Assembly (NCBI GenBank): GCA_016882415.1 | Contig: VGQL01000012.1 | Coordinates: forward strand, 1 to 33,888 | Source of the DNA: Cyanobacteria bacterium M_DeepCast_200m_mx_001 | GTDB lineage: Bacteria > Cyanobacteriota > Cyanobacteriia > PCC-6307 > Cyanobiaceae | Length of the DNA stretch: 33,888 nucleotides | Reading direction: 5' to 3' | In this document: in pieces, positions 24,885 through 33,888 of the stretch | How the letters are laid out: each line of letters opens with the position of its first letter | How positions within the stretch are numbered: position 1 is the first letter of the stretch | The notes under the pieces: model-generated | What the model was told of the DNA's origin: nothing | What the model saw: the letters and a program-made list of their open reading frames with translations, nothing else | Database searches by the model: none | Program-made: the position numbers and the translations under genes

Positions 24885-26036
24885 TCAGCCCCGCTGGAAC
24901 AGCAGCCGCTTGATCACCCGCTGGGCGATGTCGCCGTAGCCCATCTCCCCGGAGAGGATCTGGGCGATGCGCTGGGGGGCCGTGGGGCGCTTGATGCCGA
25001 TCTGATAGCCCACCTTCGGCACCCGGTAGAACACCTGGGCGATGCGGCGCCCCCAGGCCATCGAATCCCCCCAGGCGCTGCGCATGGCGCCGCTGTAACC
25101 CTCCAGGGCCGCCTCGGCGGCGGCGCCGTCGCCGGCGGCAACCGCCACCAGGTAGCGATCGAGGGCCTCGGCCGCCTGCACACCGCTGAGCAGGGCCGGC
25201 CGCAGCCCCTCCGCCAGGAAGGGATCGCACAGGGAGGCCGCATCCCCCACCGCCACGGCACCGCCGCCGGCGTGGAGCGGATGGTGGCCGTCCCACACCC
25301 GCAGCGGCGAACGCACCCGCCGGCCCGCATCGGGGGGTAGGCCAAGGCTGGGCAGCAGCTGGGCCAGCACCGCATCGGCATCCGCCGCCTCGCGGCCCAC
25401 GAAGGTGCCCACCCCGATGCTGTAGCCCCCCTGGCGGGGGAAAGCCCAACAGAAGCCGTGGCGCACCAGTCCGAATTCAAAGCGGGCCGTGCTGGGCTCC
25501 AGCACCGCCGCCTCCACCTCCGCCGCCACGGCGGCGGCGTAGCGGGGGCGCGCCGGCCCCAGCCCGAGGGGCTGCGCCAGCGTTGAAGCGGAGCCATCGG
25601 CCACCACCACGGCGCGGGAGTGGTAGCGGTGCCCCCCCGCCTCCACGCACCAGCGGTCGCCATCGCGCTGGATCGTCTCCACCGCCGCCCCCTCGATCAG
25701 CTCCGCACCGGCGGCCACGGCCCGCTCCGTGAGGAAGGCATCCAGCCGCGCGCGCTGCACGATCCAGAAGGGGGAATCGCCCGGCAGTTCGGCGATCACC
25801 GGGTCCTCGAGGCACCAGGTGAAGCGCACCCGCTCGATCACCTGATCCACCACGGGCTGGAGGTCGAAATCAAACCAGCGCTGCACCGAAGCGGCCATGC
25901 CACCGCCGCAGGCCTTGGGCCGCGGCAGCCGCTCCCGCTCCAGCAGCAGCACCCGGTGGCCGCGACGGGCGAGGTGATAGGCGGCGGAGGCACCGGCGGC
26001 GCCGGCGCCCACCACGGTTACGGCAAAGGGGGTCAC
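24885..26036 (-). CDS. FAD-dependent oxidoreductase, geranylgeranyl reductase family
   Basis: A 383-residue flavoprotein. It has the GAGAAGASAAYHLARRGHRVLLLER dinucleotide fold, the family motif PRPKACGGG, a FAD-binding WDGHHPLHAGGGAVAVGDAASLCDPFLAEGLRPAL stretch in the second half, and a basic C-terminus. It belongs to the geranylgeranyl reductase family, but is shorter than chlorophyll ChlP and has a different central part, so I call only the family. The start is GTG at 26036, 9 bases after the frr stop, so it is likely co-transcribed with frr and pyrH. Confidence 0.86.
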   Translation of the reverse strand: MTPFAVTVVGAGAAGASAAYHLARRGHRVLLLERERLPRPKACGGGMAASVQRWFDFDLQPVVDQVIERVRFTWCLEDPVIAELPGDSPFWIVQRARLDAFLTERAVAAGAELIEGAAVETIQRDGDRWCVEAGGHRYHSRAVVVADGSASTLAQPLGLGPARPRYAAAVAAEVEAAVLEPSTARFEFGLVRHGFCWAFPRQGGYSIGVGTFVGREAADADAVLAQLLPSLGLPPDAGRRVRSPLRVWDGHHPLHAGGGAVAVGDAASLCDPFLAEGLRPALLSGVQAAEALDRYLVAVAAGDGAAAEAALEGYSGAMRSAWGDSMAWGRRIAQVFYRVPKVGYQIGIKRPTAPQRIAQILSGEMGYGDIAQRVIKRLLFQRG

Positions 26037-26045
26037 GCCGCGCGC

Positions 26046-26585
26046 TCAGACCTTGAGGATGTCGGCTTCCTTCTCCGCCAGCAGTTTCTCGATCTCACCG
26101 ATGAACTTGTCGGTGAGCTTCTGCACCTGGTCCTGGGCGTCGCGGCTCTGGTCCTCGGAAAACTCGCCGTCCTTCTCCTGCTTCTTCACCTTGTCGATGG
26201 CGTCGCGGCGGATGTTGCGCAGGGCCACCTTGCCCTCCTCGGCGTACTTGGCCGCCAGCTTGCACAGCTCCTTGCGGCGGTCCTCCGTGAGGGGGGGGAT
26301 GTTGATGCGAATCAGCTTGCCGTCGTTGTTGCAGGTCAGGCCCAGGTCGCTCATCGAGATCGCCTTCTCGATCACCCCCAGGGAGCCGGCATCAAAGGGC
26401 TGCAGCTGGATCGTGGAGGAATCGGGGGTGGTGATCGTCGTCAGCGACTTCAACGGCATCTCGGAGCCGTAGTACTCCACCTGGATCTTGTCCAGCAGGG
26501 AGGCGTTGGCCCGGCCGGTGCGGATGGTGTTGAAGGTGCGCTGGGTGGCATCCACCGACTTGCGCATGCTGGCTTCGAGATCCAT
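26046..26585 (-). CDS. frr: Ribosome recycling factor
   Basis: Works with EF-G to split post-termination ribosomes. Full-length at 179 residues. The family motifs are clear: [39 protein letters not shown], the [31 protein letters not shown] helix, and the C-terminal [24 protein letters not shown] start at 26585; a pyrimidine-rich stretch and no clear Shine-Dalgarno lie before it. It follows pyrH by 39 bases, the standard bacterial pyrH-frr order. Confidence 0.98.
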   Translation of the reverse strand: MDLEASMRKSVDATQRTFNTIRTGRANASLLDKIQVEYYGSEMPLKSLTTITTPDSSTIQLQPFDAGSLGVIEKAISMSDLGLTCNNDGKLIRINIPPLTEDRRKELCKLAAKYAEEGKVALRNIRRDAIDKVKKQEKDGEFSEDQSRDAQDQVQKLTDKFIGEIEKLLAEKEADILKV

Positions 26586-26624
26586 GGCGGTTGGGCGGGG
26601 AGGGGGCAGGCGGGTGGGGGCGGA

Positions 26625-27338
26625 TCAGACCGCCGGCAGGATGCTGGTGCCGATCGGTTCGCCGCGCACGGCGCGGCCGATGTTGCCGGCACCGAACAGA
26701 TCAAACACCACGATCGGAATGGCGTTGTCCTTGCAGAGGGCGATGGCGGTGCTGTCCATCACCTCCAGCTCGCCGCTGAGCACATCGAGGAACGACAGGC
26801 TTTCGTAGCGCACCGCATCGGCGAACTTGTTGGGGTCCTTGTCGTACACCCCATCCACCTTGGTGGCCTTGAACACCACATCGGCGCCGATTTCCGCGGC
26901 CCGCAGGGCGGCGGTGGTGTCGGTGGTGAAGAAGGGGTTGCCGGTGCCGGCGGCAAAGATCACCACCCGCCCCTTCTCCATGTGGCGGATCGCCTTGCGG
27001 CGGATGTAGGGCTCGGCCACCTCCTGCATGGAGATGGCGCTCTGCACGCGGGTGGGCACACCGGCGCGCTCCAGGCCGTCCTGCAGGGTGATGGCATTCA
27101 TCACCGTGGCCAGCATGCCCACGTAATCGGCGGTGGCCCGGTCCATGCCGGCGGCGGAGCCCTTGAGGCCGCGGAAGATGTTGCCGCCCCCCACCACGAT
27201 CGCCAGCTGGGTGCCATCGGCCACGCAGGCGGCCACGTCCTGGGCGATGGCGCTGACGATGGCGGGGTCGATGCCATACCCCTGATCACCCATCAGGGCT
27301 TCACCGCTGAGCTTGAGCAACACGCGCTGGTAGCCCAT
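26625..27338 (-). CDS. pyrH: Uridylate kinase
   Basis: Phosphorylates UMP to UDP; hexameric, activated by GTP and inhibited by UTP in bacteria. 237 residues, the expected length. Amino acid kinase fold: [61 protein letters not shown], and [11 protein letters not shown] chose the ATG at 27338, which starts the core directly; the frame is open upstream but those residues are not conserved. It leads pyrH-frr-oxidoreductase. Confidence 0.97.
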   Translation of the reverse strand: MGYQRVLLKLSGEALMGDQGYGIDPAIVSAIAQDVAACVADGTQLAIVVGGGNIFRGLKGSAAGMDRATADYVGMLATVMNAITLQDGLERAGVPTRVQSAISMQEVAEPYIRRKAIRHMEKGRVVIFAAGTGNPFFTTDTTAALRAAEIGADVVFKATKVDGVYDKDPNKFADAVRYESLSFLDVLSGELEVMDSTAIALCKDNAIPIVVFDLFGAGNIGRAVRGEPIGTSILPAV

Positions 27339-27447
27339 CCGTTCGCGCTTGCACGTCAGTCGGCCGAACAGTAGCAAGCGTCTGCGGTCTTGCCCCGTGG
27401 CCATCGGCCCGCTTGACTGCCGCCAAATCAGGTTGAGGTCCGCGGCC

Positions 27448-27633
27448 ATGCAGGACGCCCAGACCGGTCCCCGCCGCAGCGACCTGCTGGCGCGCCTCAC
27501 CCTCTCGGCCCTGGAGCAGCTGGCGGAGGACCCCAGCTGCTGGCGCGAGCCGATGGTGCACCGGGCCCTGCTGGTGAGTGGCCTGTCGGTGCTGATCAGC
27601 AGCCTGGCGGTGGTGGAGAACGGCGGGGCCTGA
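27448..27633 (+). CDS. Small hydrophobic-tailed protein, function unknown
   Basis: A 61-residue product. Residues 10-30 form a helix ([18 protein letters not shown]), and residues about 38-56 are hydrophobic ([21 protein letters not shown]) and may be one membrane helix. The ATG at 27448 is the sensible start; the open frame upstream runs into the divergent pyrH. Codon use agrees with the neighbours. It ends 5 bases before the stop of the convergent cobO gene. Confidence 0.6.
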   Translation: MQDAQTGPRRSDLLARLTLSALEQLAEDPSCWREPMVHRALLVSGLSVLISSLAVVENGGA

Positions 27634-27638
27634 GCCCC

Positions 27639-28313
27639 TCAGAACTCAATGCCCGCCTGGGCCTTCACCCCCTGCTCCCGGAAGGGGTGGCGCACCAGCT
27701 TCATCTCGGTCACCAGGTCGGCCCGCTCCAGCAGCGCCGGCGGCGCACCGCGGCCCGTGAGCGCCACGTGGGTGAGGGGCGGCCGCAGGGCCAGCCCCTC
27801 GATCACCTGCTCCACCGCCAGGTAGCCCAGCTTCAGGGCCACGTTCACCTCATCCAGCACCACCAACTTCCGCTCGGCATCAGCCAGGTAGCTGCAGGAG
27901 CGCTGCCAGGCCTGCTGCACCAGCTCCCGGTCGCGGTCCCGGTCCTGGGTTTCCCAGGTGAACCCCTCCCCCAGGGCATGCCAGTGGAGGGCGTCGCCGA
28001 ACAGCTCCAGGGCCTTGGCCTCCCCGGGCTGCCAGCCCCCTTTGATGAACTGCACCACCGCCACCCGCTCCCCATGGCCGAGGGTGCGCAGCACCAGCCC
28101 CAGGGCCGCGGTGGTCTTGCCCTTGCCGTCGCCGGTGAACACCAGCACCAGCCCCTTCTCCAGGTTGCGCTCCCCCACCCGCTGCTGCTGCACCTCGCGG
28201 CGCCGCGCCATGCGCTTGCGGTAGGCCTCGGCGCTGGCCTCCGGCGCCAGGTCGCCCCCCATGCCCAGGGCGCTGGCCGCCCGGTCGAGTTCGGTGTCGG
28301 GGGTGGGGGGCAT
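27639..28313 (-). CDS. cobO: Cob(I)alamin adenosyltransferase, CobO/BtuR type
   Basis: Adds the adenosyl group to cobalamin using ATP. 224 residues with the P-loop FTGDGKGKTTAALG, VVQFIKGGWQPGEAKAL, the switch LVVLDEVNVALKLG and the C-terminal LTGRGAPPALLERADLVTEMK. The N-terminal 50 residues are variable. The start is the ATG at 28313. The tyrosine recombinase gene ends 41 bases away on the same strand, and cobK elsewhere shows that cobalamin synthesis is present. Confidence 0.95.
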   Translation of the reverse strand: MPPTPDTELDRAASALGMGGDLAPEASAEAYRKRMARRREVQQQRVGERNLEKGLVLVFTGDGKGKTTAALGLVLRTLGHGERVAVVQFIKGGWQPGEAKALELFGDALHWHALGEGFTWETQDRDRDRELVQQAWQRSCSYLADAERKLVVLDEVNVALKLGYLAVEQVIEGLALRPPLTHVALTGRGAPPALLERADLVTEMKLVRHPFREQGVKAQAGIEF

Positions 28314-28354
28314 GGCGCGCGGGGCGGCGGCGGATCAGGTGCAATCTGCCGCGT

Positions 28355-29578
28355 TCAGGCGGCCCGTGAGCGGGCCAGGGCCGCATCCACCGCCTGCTGC
28401 TGGTCGCGGCGGGTGATCCAGTGGTGGTAAGTGCGGGTGTGGATCGCCACGGAGTGGCCCATCATCCGGGCGGCCACCGTGTCCGGCAGGCCGATGTGGA
28501 TGGTGCGCACCGCCCAGGCATGGCGCAGGTCGTAGGGGGTGAGGGGCAGGGCGTAGCGGCGGAACTGCTCCGCCACGCGGCGGCCCACCTGCTGCAGGGT
28601 GGTGCGCCGCAGGTCGGTGGTCACCGCCGGCAGCAGGGCCCGGTCGAGCCCCAGCCGGGCCAGCTCAAAGCGCTCCACCCACTCCGGCTGAAACGGCCAC
28701 ACCTGGTGTTCGCCGGTCTTGCTGGTGGGCAGCACCCGCAGCACCCGGTCGCCGCCGGGAGCCAGGGCGGAGAGGTCGGTGAAGAACACCTCGTGGTTGC
28801 GCAGGCCGTAGGTGGCCATCAGGCCATAGGCCAGGCGCCAGCCGGGGTTGGGGATGCGCTCGATCCACTCCAGGATCTGCCCATCGCTGGGCAGCTGCCG
28901 GAACTGGGCGGCGTGCAGGCCGTAGCCGCCGGCCCGCTCCCCCCAGTCCGCCGGCAGGGCCAGCCCCTCCTGGCGCGCCAGGGCCGCCAGGGCCGTGCCG
29001 CACTGCTGGCGGCCGCGGCTCGCCAGCGGGTAGCTCTCCAGCACCTGCTCCAGCAGCGGCAGCCCCAGGGCCAGCCCCTGCTGCTGCGCCAGCCGTTGCA
29101 GCCGCCGCAGGTAAGGGAGGTAGGCGCTGGTCCAGGTGGTGCGGCAGCCGGCGGGATTACGGCGGCGGCGCGGATCGGCGAAGAAGCCCTGCTCAAAGCG
29201 CTGCACTGCCGCGGCGGCGGACATCCCGGCGACTGGGGTCGCGGCCGGGGTGGCGCGTTCGGGCGGCGGGCCCCAGGCGGCCCAGTCGAAGCTCTGCTGC
29301 TGCAGCTGCTGCTGCACCCGCCGCAGGCGCTGGCGGGCCTCCTCCAGCCCCGGGCCATCGGCCGCCAGCCCCAGGCTGAGGCGCTGGACGCGGAAACGGC
29401 CGCCCCCGTGGCGGCAGGGCAGCGGCCCCCGCAACCCCAGGCGTTGGCCGCGGCGCTCCAGCCGCAGGGCCACGCCCCCCTCCGCCAGGAGGGTGTTGTG
29501 GGCACGGATCGCCCCATCCAGGGGATGGGCGTCGCTCGCGTGCGCCGCGGGGGTGGCCAGGGGGTCGGCTGCGGCCAT
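28355..29578 (-). CDS. Tyrosine recombinase/integrase family protein
   Basis: A 407-residue protein. The C-terminal catalytic domain holds the tyrosine recombinase set: Arg260 (YGLRNHEV), Lys287 (TSKTGEH), the box II segment YDLRHAW with Arg352, His375 (MMGHS) and the nucleophile Tyr384 (TRTYHHW). The usual box II histidine is Tyr349. The N-terminal half has an Ala/Pro-rich linker and a SAM-like core-binding region (about 150-230). No att repeats, tRNA or phage genes are nearby. I chose the ATG at 29578; a TTG at 29599 is possible. The role is unknown; chromosome-encoded integrase-like proteins without element genes could act on host DNA. Confidence 0.87.
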   Translation of the reverse strand: MAAADPLATPAAHASDAHPLDGAIRAHNTLLAEGGVALRLERRGQRLGLRGPLPCRHGGGRFRVQRLSLGLAADGPGLEEARQRLRRVQQQLQQQSFDWAAWGPPPERATPAATPVAGMSAAAAVQRFEQGFFADPRRRRNPAGCRTTWTSAYLPYLRRLQRLAQQQGLALGLPLLEQVLESYPLASRGRQQCGTALAALARQEGLALPADWGERAGGYGLHAAQFRQLPSDGQILEWIERIPNPGWRLAYGLMATYGLRNHEVFFTDLSALAPGGDRVLRVLPTSKTGEHQVWPFQPEWVERFELARLGLDRALLPAVTTDLRRTTLQQVGRRVAEQFRRYALPLTPYDLRHAWAVRTIHIGLPDTVAARMMGHSVAIHTRTYHHWITRRDQQQAVDAALARSRAA

Positions 29579-29695
29579 GCCGGAGCGGCGGCGGTGCAAC
29601 GGCTGTGGGGCCGACCCTATCGAGCCGAAACAGGAACGGCCAGGGCCGGGGCGGCAGCGTTACGCTCAGCCCCATCGCTTGTCTGAACCCCCGGC

Positions 29696-30871
29696 ATGGC
29701 CAAGGTCGGCGTGCTGTTGCTGAACCTCGGCGGCCCTGAGCGCATTCAGGATGTCGGTCCGTTCCTGTACAACCTGTTCGCCGATCCGGAGATCATCCGG
29801 CTGCCGAACCCGGCCCTGCAGAAGCCCCTGGCCTGGTTGATCAGCAGCCTGCGGGCCGGCAAATCCCAGGCGGCCTACCGCTCCATCGGCGGCGGTTCAC
29901 CGCTGCGGCGCATCACCGAGCAGCAGGCCCGCGAGCTGCAGAGCACCCTGCGCCAGCGCGGCATCGAAGCCACCAGCTACGTGGCCATGCGCTACTGGCA
30001 CCCCTTCACCGAATCCGCCGTGGCGGACATCAAGGCCGACGGCATCGATGAGGTGGTGGTGCTGCCCCTCTATCCCCACTTCTCGATCAGCACCAGCGGC
30101 TCCAGCTTCCGGGAGCTGCAGCGGCTGCGCCAGGGGGATCCGGGCTTCTCACGGCTGCCGATCCGCTGCATCCGCAGCTACTACGACGACCCCGGCTACA
30201 TCGGCGCCATGGCGGAGCTGATCGCCCGGGAGATCCAGGCCTGCCCCGACCCCGCCCAGGCCCACGTGTTCTTCAGCGCCCACGGCGTGCCCAAGAGCTA
30301 TGTGGAGGAGGCGGGCGACCCCTACCAGCAGGAGATCGAAACCTGCGCGCGGCTGATCATGCAGCGGCTCCAGGCCGACCTCGGCCACGGCAACCCCTAC
30401 ACCCTGGCTTACCAGAGCCGGGTGGGTCCGGTGGAGTGGCTCAAGCCCTACACCGATGACGCCCTGCACGAGCTGGGGGCCGCCGGCGTGAAGGATCTGG
30501 TGGTGGTGCCCATCAGCTTCGTGAGCGAGCACATCGAAACCCTCGAGGAGATCGACATCGAATACCGGGAGATCGCCACGGAATCGGGCATCACCAACTT
30601 CCGCCGCGTGCCTGCCCTCGACACCACCCCGAGCTTTATCCAGGGGTTGGCCAACCTGGTGCAGCACGCCCTCGAGGGGCCGGAGGTGAACCTCGACCAG
30701 GCCGCCGCCCTGCCCACCCAGGTGAAGCTCTACCCCCAGGACAAGTGGGCCTGGGGCTGGAACAACAGCTCCGAGGTGTGGAACGGCCGCTTGGCGATGC
30801 TCGGTTTCTCCGCTTTCCTGCTGGAACTGCTGAGCGGCCGTGGCCCGCTGCACGCCCTGGGACTGCTCTAA
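29696..30871 (+). CDS. hemH: Ferrochelatase with C-terminal CAB/HLIP tail
   Basis: Inserts ferrous iron into protoporphyrin IX to make haem. 391 residues. Motifs: [19 protein letters not shown] at the N-terminus, [10 protein letters not shown] with the catalytic His, [22 protein letters not shown] with the catalytic Glu. Residues about 351-391 form a linker plus a chlorophyll a/b-binding-like helix ([17 protein letters not shown]), the typical type II cyanobacterial/plastid ferrochelatase tail, which binds pigments and affects activity and dimerisation. The start is ATG at 29696, divergent from the recombinase by 117 bases. Its last 32 bases overlap the start of the M23 peptidase gene. Confidence 0.98.
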   Translation: MAKVGVLLLNLGGPERIQDVGPFLYNLFADPEIIRLPNPALQKPLAWLISSLRAGKSQAAYRSIGGGSPLRRITEQQARELQSTLRQRGIEATSYVAMRYWHPFTESAVADIKADGIDEVVVLPLYPHFSISTSGSSFRELQRLRQGDPGFSRLPIRCIRSYYDDPGYIGAMAELIAREIQACPDPAQAHVFFSAHGVPKSYVEEAGDPYQQEIETCARLIMQRLQADLGHGNPYTLAYQSRVGPVEWLKPYTDDALHELGAAGVKDLVVVPISFVSEHIETLEEIDIEYREIATESGITNFRRVPALDTTPSFIQGLANLVQHALEGPEVNLDQAAALPTQVKLYPQDKWAWGWNNSSEVWNGRLAMLGFSAFLLELLSGRGPLHALGLL

Positions 30872-31406
30872 CCCCGCCGCCGGCGCCGCCCTGGCGGTGC
30901 TGCTGCTGGTCTGCGGCACCGGCACGGCGACACCCAGCCAGGCGGAACCCCGCTGGCGCCAGGGGGTGTTTCCCGTGGCCAGCTTCTCCGGCTACACCAG
31001 CCATTTCGGCAACCGCATCGGCCCAGGCGGCAGCCTCGAGCCCCACCACGGCCTCGACATCGCCGCGCCCCTGGGCTCCCCCATCCGCAACTGGTGGGGC
31101 GGCCAGGTGAGCGAGGTGATCCACGACGGCGGCTGCGGCCTGGGGCTGGTGATCCGCTCCGGCCCCTACGAGCACATCTATTGCCACCTGGCGGGCACGG
31201 TGGAGGGGGGCGTGTACCGCAGCGGCCCCGTGGCCCTGGCGGTGGGCAGCCCCGTGCGGGGCGGCCAGCTGATCGGCCATGTGGGGCTCTCGGGGCGCAG
31301 CAGCGGGCCCCACCTGCACTGGGGCATCCGCCACGGGGGCCGCTGGCTCAACCCGGCGGCGATCCTGCGGGCCATGGCGGCGGCACTTTCCAGGGCCAGA
31401 CCTTAA
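30840..31406 (+). CDS. Secreted M23-family metallopeptidase (LytM-like)
   Basis: A 188-residue zinc endopeptidase-like protein acting on peptidoglycan. Signal-peptide-like N-terminus ([20 protein letters not shown]), then the LytM core: [18 protein letters not shown] (H69 and D73 as ligands), [17 protein letters not shown] and the HLH pair in GPHLHWGI (H158, H160). All zinc ligands are present, so it is likely active. The best start is the GTG at 30840, overlapping hemH by 32 bases; a GTG near 30897 is possible. It is the second wall-related protein in the window besides FtsI. Confidence 0.88.
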   Translation: MARCTPWDCSNPAAGAALAVLLLVCGTGTATPSQAEPRWRQGVFPVASFSGYTSHFGNRIGPGGSLEPHHGLDIAAPLGSPIRNWWGGQVSEVIHDGGCGLGLVIRSGPYEHIYCHLAGTVEGGVYRSGPVALAVGSPVRGGQLIGHVGLSGRSSGPHLHWGIRHGGRWLNPAAILRAMAAALSRARP

Positions 31407-31442
31407 GTTGGGTCTTGGAGTTGCCCGCCGCCAGCCGCTGTC

Positions 31443-33347
31443 GTGACCGTTACGTCCGCCTCGCCAACGACGTCCGCCTCGCCAACGGCCGCCCCAGCAG
31501 CCGGATCCGCACCCCAGGCCGCTGAGGCCGCTTCAGCCGCCATGCCGCAGCGGGTGAACGGTGGTTACGCCCTGATGGACAGCCTGCGCCGCCACGGCGT
31601 GCGCCACATCTTCGGCTACCCCGGCGGCGCGATCCTGCCGATCTACGACGAGCTGCACAAGGCGGAATCCCGCGGCTGGCTCCAGCACATCCTGGTGCGC
31701 CATGAGCAGGGGGGCACCCACGCCGCCGACGCCTACGCCCGCGCCACCGGCCAGGTGGGGGTGTGCTTCGGCACCTCAGGCCCCGGCGCCACCAACCTGG
31801 TGACCGGCATCGCCACCGCCCACATGGACTCGGTGCCCATGGTGGTGATCACCGGGCAGGTGCCCCGGGCCGCCATCGGCACCGACGCCTTCCAGGAAAC
31901 CGACATCTTCGGCATCACCCTGCCGATCGTGAAGCACTCCTGGGTGGTGCGCGACCCGCGAGACATCGGCCGCATCGTGGCCGAGGCCTTCCTGATCGCC
32001 GCCAGCGGCCGGCCCGGCCCGGTGCTGATCGACGTGCCCAAGGATGTGGGCGTTGAGGAATTCGACTACATCCCGGTGGAGCCCGGCAGCTCCGTGCCCG
32101 CCGGCTTCAAGCCCTCCCCCCAGCCCGATGCCGCCGCCATCGAGGTCTGCCTGGCCCTGATCCGCCAGGCCCGGCGGCCCCTGCTCTACGTGGGCGGCGG
32201 TGCCATCAGCAGCGGCGCCCACGGGCTGGTGCACCAGCTGGCGGAGCGTTTCCAGCTGCCGGTGACCACCACCCTGATGGGCAAGGGGGCCTTCGATGAG
32301 CAGCACCCGCTGGCGGTGGGCATGCTCGGCATGCACGGCACCGCCTACGCCAACTTCGCCGTCACCGAGTGCGATCTGCTGATCGCCGCCGGCGCCCGCT
32401 TCGACGACCGCGTCACCGGCCGACTGGATGGCTTCGCCCCCCGGGCCCAGGTGATCCACATCGACATCGATGCGGCGGAAGTGGGCAAAACCCGCCTGCC
32501 GGATGTGGCGGTGGTGGCCGATGTGCACCAGGCCCTCGAGAGCCTGCTGGCCGCCAGCGCCGGCGAAGGGGCCGAGGGCCGCACCGAAGCCTGGCTGGAG
32601 CGGATCGACACCTGGAAGCGCAACTACCCCCTGGTGGTACCGGCGCCGGAGGGGGAGATCGCCCCCCAGGAGGTGGTGGCCCTGCTGCAGGAGCTCGCCC
32701 CCTCCGCCTACGTGACCACCGACGTGGGGCAGCACCAGATGTGGGCCGCCCAGTTCCTGCACACGGGCCCCCGTCGCTGGATCAGCTCCGCTGGCCTGGG
32801 CACCATGGGCTACGGCATGCCCGCCGCCATGGGGGTGCAAACGGCCTTCCCAGAGGCGCAGGTGATCTGCGTGGCCGGCGACGCCAGCATCCTGATGAAC
32901 ATCCAGGAGCTGGGCACCCTCAGCCAGTACCACCTGCCCGTGAAGGTGGTGGTGCTTAACAACGGCTGGCAGGGCATGGTGCGCCAGTGGCAGGAGAGCT
33001 TCTACAGCGAGCGCTATTCCGCCTCCGAAATGACCGGCGGCATGCCCGATTTCCCTGCCCTGGCGGAGGCCTTCGGGGTGAAGGGTGTGCGCATCAGCGA
33101 GCGCGGCAGCCTGCGGCAGCAGCTGGCCGAGGCCCTGCAGCACAGCGGCCCCGCCTTCATCGAGGTGGTGGTGCGCCGCAATGAGAACTGCTACCCGATG
33201 GTCCCGCCGGGGGCCAGCAATGCCCAGATGGTGGGCCTGCCCTCCCACCCGGAGCTGGCGATCGACACCAGCCGCGAGTGCCACAACTGCCACCACACCA
33301 CCGACAGCAGCAGCCTCTACTGCCCCCATTGCGGCTCCAAGCTTTGA
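31443..33347 (+). CDS. ilvB: Acetolactate synthase large subunit with C-terminal zinc ribbon
   Basis: Condenses pyruvate to acetolactate, the first step of valine, leucine and isoleucine synthesis; needs thiamine diphosphate and FAD. 634 residues: ThDP-binding Glu in [19 protein letters not shown], the central FAD region ([15 protein letters not shown]), and the GDASILMN...[14 protein letters not shown] ThDP-pocket near 480-515. After the normal end ([18 protein letters not shown]) comes an extra tail of 22 residues with CHNC and CPHC (613-634), a zinc ribbon. The N-terminal 33 residues are Ser/Thr/Ala-rich with an exact 18-base tandem repeat. GTG start; the ATG at 31542 would remove the leader. 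Confidence 0.97.
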   Translation: MTVTSASPTTSASPTAAPAAGSAPQAAEAASAAMPQRVNGGYALMDSLRRHGVRHIFGYPGGAILPIYDELHKAESRGWLQHILVRHEQGGTHAADAYARATGQVGVCFGTSGPGATNLVTGIATAHMDSVPMVVITGQVPRAAIGTDAFQETDIFGITLPIVKHSWVVRDPRDIGRIVAEAFLIAASGRPGPVLIDVPKDVGVEEFDYIPVEPGSSVPAGFKPSPQPDAAAIEVCLALIRQARRPLLYVGGGAISSGAHGLVHQLAERFQLPVTTTLMGKGAFDEQHPLAVGMLGMHGTAYANFAVTECDLLIAAGARFDDRVTGRLDGFAPRAQVIHIDIDAAEVGKTRLPDVAVVADVHQALESLLAASAGEGAEGRTEAWLERIDTWKRNYPLVVPAPEGEIAPQEVVALLQELAPSAYVTTDVGQHQMWAAQFLHTGPRRWISSAGLGTMGYGMPAAMGVQTAFPEAQVICVAGDASILMNIQELGTLSQYHLPVKVVVLNNGWQGMVRQWQESFYSERYSASEMTGGMPDFPALAEAFGVKGVRISERGSLRQQLAEALQHSGPAFIEVVVRRNENCYPMVPPGASNAQMVGLPSHPELAIDTSRECHNCHHTTDSSSLYCPHCGSKL

Positions 33348-33718
33348 GGCGCCAGCTGGCGGCCCTGGCCCTGCTGCTGGTGTGGGGCCTGGCCCTGCTG
33401 CTGCAGCCCGTGGCGGCGCAGGCGGCGGAGGTGCTGCAGGTGCGCAGCGGCACCCTGCTGCAGGTGGGCGACCACAACCGCACCTACACCGTGGAGCTGG
33501 CCTGCCTCGACATCCCGGCGGGGGGTGATGCCGCCGCCGCCGAGCGGCTGCGCCAGGAGCTGCCGCGCCGCACCCGGGTGAACCTGCGGCCCCTCGGCAA
33601 CCACGGGGGCACCCTGGTGGCCCGGGTGCAACCGCTGCAGGGGGGCTCCCCCGGCGGCGACCTCTCCGAGGGGCTGATCGCCGCCGGGCTGGCCAGCCCC
33701 AGCGCCGACTGTGCCTAG
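33344..33718 (+). CDS. Secreted protein with a staphylococcal-nuclease-like fold, likely inactive
   Basis: A 124-residue product with a signal peptide ([22 protein letters not shown]) followed by an SNase-like sequence order: [35 protein letters not shown], and [11 protein letters not shown]...[11 protein letters not shown]. The calcium-binding and catalytic residues of true nucleases (Asp, Arg, Glu, as in DRYGR and xxIDxPE) are not seen: the corresponding places read NHGGT and DIPAGG. I therefore expect a binding role, if any. The TTG at 33344 overlaps the ilvB stop as TTGA, so translation is likely coupled. Confidence 0.72.
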   Translation: MRRQLAALALLLVWGLALLLQPVAAQAAEVLQVRSGTLLQVGDHNRTYTVELACLDIPAGGDAAAAERLRQELPRRTRVNLRPLGNHGGTLVARVQPLQGGSPGGDLSEGLIAAGLASPSADCA

Positions 33719-33727
33719 CCACGAGCC

Positions 33728-33888
33728 ATGAGCCTCAACCGCACCGCCCGCGGCATCGTGCTGGTGCCGAGCCTGTTGCTGGGGGGCGCCTTCCTGGCGG
33801 CCGCCGCCTGGGGCGGTGAGGGGGCCGCCGGCGATAACCGGCCCCTGGCCCTGGGGATCGGCGCGGTGCTGATGGGGGCCGGGCTGCT
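33728..33888 (+). CDS. Start of a membrane protein, cut by the window end
   Basis: A rightward frame with ATG at 33728 remains open to the window edge. The 53 visible residues include a hydrophobic segment (GIVLVPSLLLGGAFLAAAAWGG) and a second one starting near the end (LALGIGAVLMGAGL). It begins 9 bases after the nuclease-fold gene. The function cannot be told from the part shown. Confidence 0.6.
   Translation, partial: MSLNRTARGIVLVPSLLLGGAFLAAAAWGGEGAAGDNRPLALGIGAVLMGAGL

Noticed and set aside
25620-27374. A 584-codon rightward open frame opposite the oxidoreductase, frr and pyrH
   Set aside because: Spans three conserved leftward genes and has no domain.
28355-29578. Prophage or genomic island signalled by the tyrosine recombinase
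   Set aside because: Flanking genes are core metabolism, with no tRNA, att repeat, base-composition shift or phage gene.
31776-33722. A 648-codon leftward open frame opposite ilvB
   Set aside because: Antisense shadow; ilvB conservation explains the region.
1-33888. CRISPR array, insertion sequence, tRNA or rRNA genes
   Set aside because: No regularly spaced repeats, transposase-like frames with terminal repeats, or cloverleaf-like stretches were seen by eye.

Overview
This GC-rich window looks like chromosomal core sequence from a freshwater/euryhaline picocyanobacterium of the Synechococcus/Cyanobium type. The evidence is a photosystem II assembly lipoprotein (Psb27), a ferrochelatase with a C-terminal chlorophyll-binding (CAB/HLIP) tail, a photosynthetic-type [2Fe-2S] ferredoxin, a transaldolase carrying EF-hands, and several families found mainly in cyanobacteria (DUF3153, DUF2854). 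Third codon positions are almost all G or C. There are many GTG and TTG starts, genes are very tightly packed, and I see no tRNA, rRNA, insertion sequence, CRISPR array or prophage.

Layout. 1-392: no convincing gene. 393-7268: primosomal helicase priA, then leftward DUF3153, argB and DUF2854, a small rightward gene that starts on the same CATG as DUF2854, a leftward SSB-like gene, and rightward cobK and cutA. 7235-12004: a leftward block of adenosine-kinase-like gene, purA, psb27 and proS. 12005-12167: an AT-richer divergent spacer. 12168-14478: a HTH-like protein, a small membrane protein, a leftward SAM methyltransferase, ferredoxin and an ArsC/Spx-like protein. 14444-19386: a leftward multi-membrane protein, rightward lepB, then a leftward pair of a dihydroorotase-like protein that has lost its metal ligands and a two-domain histidine phosphatase, translationally coupled by a GTGA overlap. 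19471-24852: rightward CPBP protease, FtsL-like bitopic protein, ftsI, transaldolase and a stand-alone cyclic-nucleotide-binding domain. 24885-27338: leftward FAD oxidoreductase, frr and pyrH. 27448-29578: a small rightward gene, then leftward cobO and a solitary tyrosine recombinase. 29696-33888: rightward hemH, M23 peptidase, ilvB, a nuclease-fold secreted protein and the start of a membrane protein.

The content is mostly housekeeping: replication restart (priA, SSB-like), arginine and branched-chain amino acid synthesis, purine/pyrimidine supply (purA, pyrH and a pseudo-dihydroorotase), tetrapyrrole and cobalamin metabolism (hemH, cobK, cobO), translation (proS, frr), protein export (lepB) and septal wall synthesis (FtsL-like, ftsI, M23). 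I did not find a clear new defence or mobile system. The most informative oddities are the inactive dihydroorotase homologue, the FtsL-like gene fused by a TTGA overlap to ftsI, the zinc-ribbon tail on acetolactate synthase, the calcium-binding tail on transaldolase, and the isolated tyrosine recombinase between cobO and hemH.
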